The notes under the pieces are model-generated. The model searched no databases, had not been told where the DNA came from, and worked only from the letters and a program-made list of their open reading frames with translations. This document shows, piece after piece, positions 33,118-34,410 of a DNA stretch of 34,410 nt. Every line of letters starts with the position of its first letter. The stretch's first letter is position 1. The stretch lies in NCBI GenBank assembly GCA_003339605.1, contig QOVW01000083.1, forward strand, positions 1 through 34,410, read 5' to 3'. A program made the position numbers and the translations under genes. The DNA comes from Spirobacillus cienkowskii (GTDB lineage Bacteria; Bdellovibrionota_B; Oligoflexia; Silvanigrellales; Silvanigrellaceae).

Positions 33118-34010
33118 TTAGAATTTGAATAAGTAGTTAAACAGGCAGGCAGAAAATTGTCCGAAAACATGGACGATAAGGCCTTTAGTTGATCGAACTT
33201 TTGATGCGATTTGAATTCCACTAGATTCAATTAACCAGTTAAAAAGAATTTCAATGGACTGCCGAATAGATCTAACAGATTTAGAATAAACTTTTTCATC
33301 ACTGGAAAGGGTTTTTTACTCCGAGAGAGTTTAATTGGAGTATATAATTTAGAGTTTATTTGACTCAAGTTTTTTTTGGTAGATTTGTCACAGTAAGCAC
33401 GATCGGCAAAGATTTGCGAATGTTTAAAGTTTAAAAGATCATTCTTAACAGCAGTTAAGTCGTGAGTTGCAGCAGGTGTGACTTTAAAATCAATAGGGGA
33501 AGCAAGTTTTTTATTTTGAAACAAAGTGGCGAGATGAAGTTTTAAACCGTAGTAAAATTTATCTTTTGAAGAGCAATAGCCAATAGAAGAGATATCATTT
33601 GCAGTATTGCATTTATGCGCCAGAAAACCAGTTGTGAGCATAATAGGCAAAGAGTCAATCAAAATAAAAGGTTGCGACTTTTTTTCAGGAATTTTGAACT
33701 TGTTATTTTTTAAAATAAAGTTTGCAAGTTCTGGAAAGAGTTTACTAAGGCTATTAAGTCGTGACAAAAATCCTTCATAAGAAGGCAAGTGAAGAAACCA
33801 GTTTAGAATAAAATTTTTAGTGAAGTTAAAAATAGATTTTGTATTTTTTTGTTTTCTTAAAACTCCAAAAATGTAAATAGTGACGACTTCTTGGTCTGTG
33901 AACAAGGGATTTGAGTTTGGACTTATTTTTAAAAAAGAGGTTGGAGAGAGTTGAGAAAAGAAATCGCAGGTAGTAAGGTATACAGTGATGAGTTGACTCT
34001 GCCAGTCCAT
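33118..34010 (-). pseudogene. IS982-family DDE transposase, split by a -1 frameshift
   Basis: The first frame starts at ATG 34010 with AAGGAG six bases upstream and ends at 33231 (259 residues). It has the IS982 motifs: D119 in LIDSLPI, GYCSSKDKFYYGLKLHL, and D203 in FADRAYCD. After ATG-AAA-AAG (33291-33299) this frame turns into unrelated sequence, while the -1 frame continues with VYSKSVRSIRQSIEILFNWL, ASKVRSTKGLIVHVFGQFSACLF, to TAA at 33118. Joined at the AAG codon the product is 297 residues, the family's normal size, and the third catalytic residue, Glu254, lies only in the second part. So the first frame alone lacks the full DDE set. Either a base was lost or gained, or ribosomes slip on the A5G run; mutation is the plainer reading. 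Confidence 0.82.
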
Positions 34011-34087
34011 TGGTAGCTCCTTTGTTAATTTTGTTTTGCAAAAATTATTTAACAAATTGGAGCTATTTCTTCAAGCCTCACAATAAC

Positions 34088-34110
34088 TTTTTCAACTATT
34101 AATTGGCATA
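34088..34110 (-). repeat. Right terminal inverted repeat of the IS982-like element
   Basis: Complement of the left repeat with two changes; it lies 77 bases upstream of the transposase start. Confidence 0.85.
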
Positions 34111-34133
34111 ATTACTTATCGAAAACCAGCATT

Positions 34134-34409
34134 TTATTTATCAATAGAATTTCTCCTTTTAGGAATAATGGCTTGAATATTTTTATCAGCTAATTTCTCT
34201 CTGATTTTTTGACTACCATATGCACGGTCAGCAACTAAACTTTCTGCATGGCTTATTTCAATAAGTTGATTTGCAATTTTACTATCGTGAACGTGGCCTT
34301 CGCTTAAAATGAAATCTATTGGATTCCCATGTGAATCTGAAAGCATGTGTATTTTACTTGAATTTCCACAAACTGAGCGACCAATACATTCCCGTTTTTT
34401 ACATTTTGA
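34134..34409 (-). pseudogene. IS5-family (IS427-like) transposase fragment
   Basis: The frame is open from the window edge to a stop at 34134. The sequence ECIGRSVCGNSSKIHMLSDS, HGNPIDFILSEGHVHDSKIA and LVADRAYGSQKIREKL is the central DDE region of IS5/IS427-type transposases. It ends at IPKRRNSIDK; the usual ~80 C-terminal residues holding the catalytic Glu are missing, and no continuation is found beyond the adjacent IS982-like element. The N-terminus runs off the window. It is a remnant, probably cut by rearrangement or by the neighbouring insertion. Confidence 0.8.
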
Positions 34410-34410
34410 A

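Larger units (their letters stand above)
33089..34110 (-). mobile_element. IS982-like insertion sequence, complete, 1022 bp
   Basis: Bounded by terminal inverted repeats that match at 21 of 23 positions: 33089-33111 (TATGCCAGTTAATAGTTGAG...) and the complement of 34088-34110 (TATGCCAATTAATAGTTGAA...). The length suits the IS982 family and a single transposase fills the inside. No convincing target duplication is visible at the edges (left flank CTATTATC, right flank ATTACTTA). The left end lies 35 bases past the tRNA; the right end lies 23 bases from a truncated transposase gene. Confidence 0.85.

Noticed and set aside
33080-34120. Target-site duplication of the IS982-like element
   Set aside because: Bases flanking the terminal repeats (CTATTATC and ATTACTTA) do not form a convincing direct repeat of the usual length.
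1-34410. Composite transposon bounded by the IS elements at the two ends
   Set aside because: The end elements belong to different families (IS200/IS605, and IS982/IS5), and the DNA between is mostly housekeeping genes with uniform composition.
1-34410. CRISPR array, prophage or toxin-antitoxin module
   Set aside because: No regularly spaced repeats, no phage structural genes and no recognisable toxin-antitoxin pair; the small basic gene at 20640 has no partner.

Overview
The window is AT-rich, close-packed bacterial chromosome, roughly one third G+C by eye. It suggests a diderm (Gram-negative type) bacterium: it encodes Lnt, an RND pump with an outer-membrane channel, lipoproteins, and FliW, a flagellar assembly factor. 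The mix (FliW outside the gamma-proteobacteria, an rpsF-DUF2232-rplI block, a membrane-anchored FtsY, many DUF/HEAT/TPR proteins, low G+C) would fit the Bdellovibrionota/Oligoflexia-type lineages. That placement is inference; no rRNA is present to settle it. Several genes appear to start at GTG or TTG behind a strong Shine-Dalgarno (recD2, the HEAT gene, ribB, fliW, dapA).

Layout. 1-590: the 3' part of an IS200/IS605 TnpA gene and its terminator. 589-4700 (minus strand): recD2, a terminator, a SemiSWEET-type small transporter and an unusual OsmC-SDR fusion. 4813-7613 (plus): tRNA-Pro, then rpsF-DUF2232-rplI ending in a strong terminator; rpsR, usually next to rpsF, is missing. 7669-8493: a TPR membrane protein. 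8500-11471 (minus): lnt and rarA overlapping by ATGA. 11568-14918 (plus, divergent from lnt): a DUF1573 exported protein, a 49-residue membrane protein missed by length cut-offs, a HEAT-like protein and ftsY. 14939-16616 (minus): umuD-umuC behind a 20-bp palindrome that probably is the LexA operator. 16786-17937 (minus): a RibB protein with a C-terminal domain that has lost the GTP cyclohydrolase II zinc motif. 18087-18821: a TerC-family protein. 19070-19558: a small secreted four-cysteine protein. 19673-20194 (minus): fliW with its own terminator and a possible sigma-54-type promoter. 20640-29854 (plus): a small basic coiled-coil protein, then a four-gene RND efflux operon with an adaptor, two different permeases and an outer-membrane lipoprotein channel. 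29952-30959: an S1-family protease lipoprotein. 30973-32846 (minus): dapA and an enlarged adenylate-kinase-like gene. 32977-33053: a CAT-anticodon tRNA. 33089-34410: a complete IS982-like element whose transposase is split by a frameshift, abutting a truncated IS5-type transposase.

How the genes work together. Most of the window is housekeeping: translation (S6, L9, tRNAs), membrane targeting (FtsY), lipoprotein maturation (Lnt), repair (RecD2, RarA, UmuDC), riboflavin and lysine/diaminopimelate biosynthesis. Lnt would acylate lipoproteins such as the efflux channel and the protease. The accessory parts are the insertion sequences at both ends and the efflux and protease block. I see no CRISPR array, prophage or recognisable defence island. 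The points most worth a second look are the OsmC-SDR fusion, the overlooked 49-residue gene in a tightly coupled DUF1573-HEAT-ftsY cluster, the IS982 frameshift that separates the catalytic Glu from the two Asp residues, the umuDC operator, and the S6 operon without S18.
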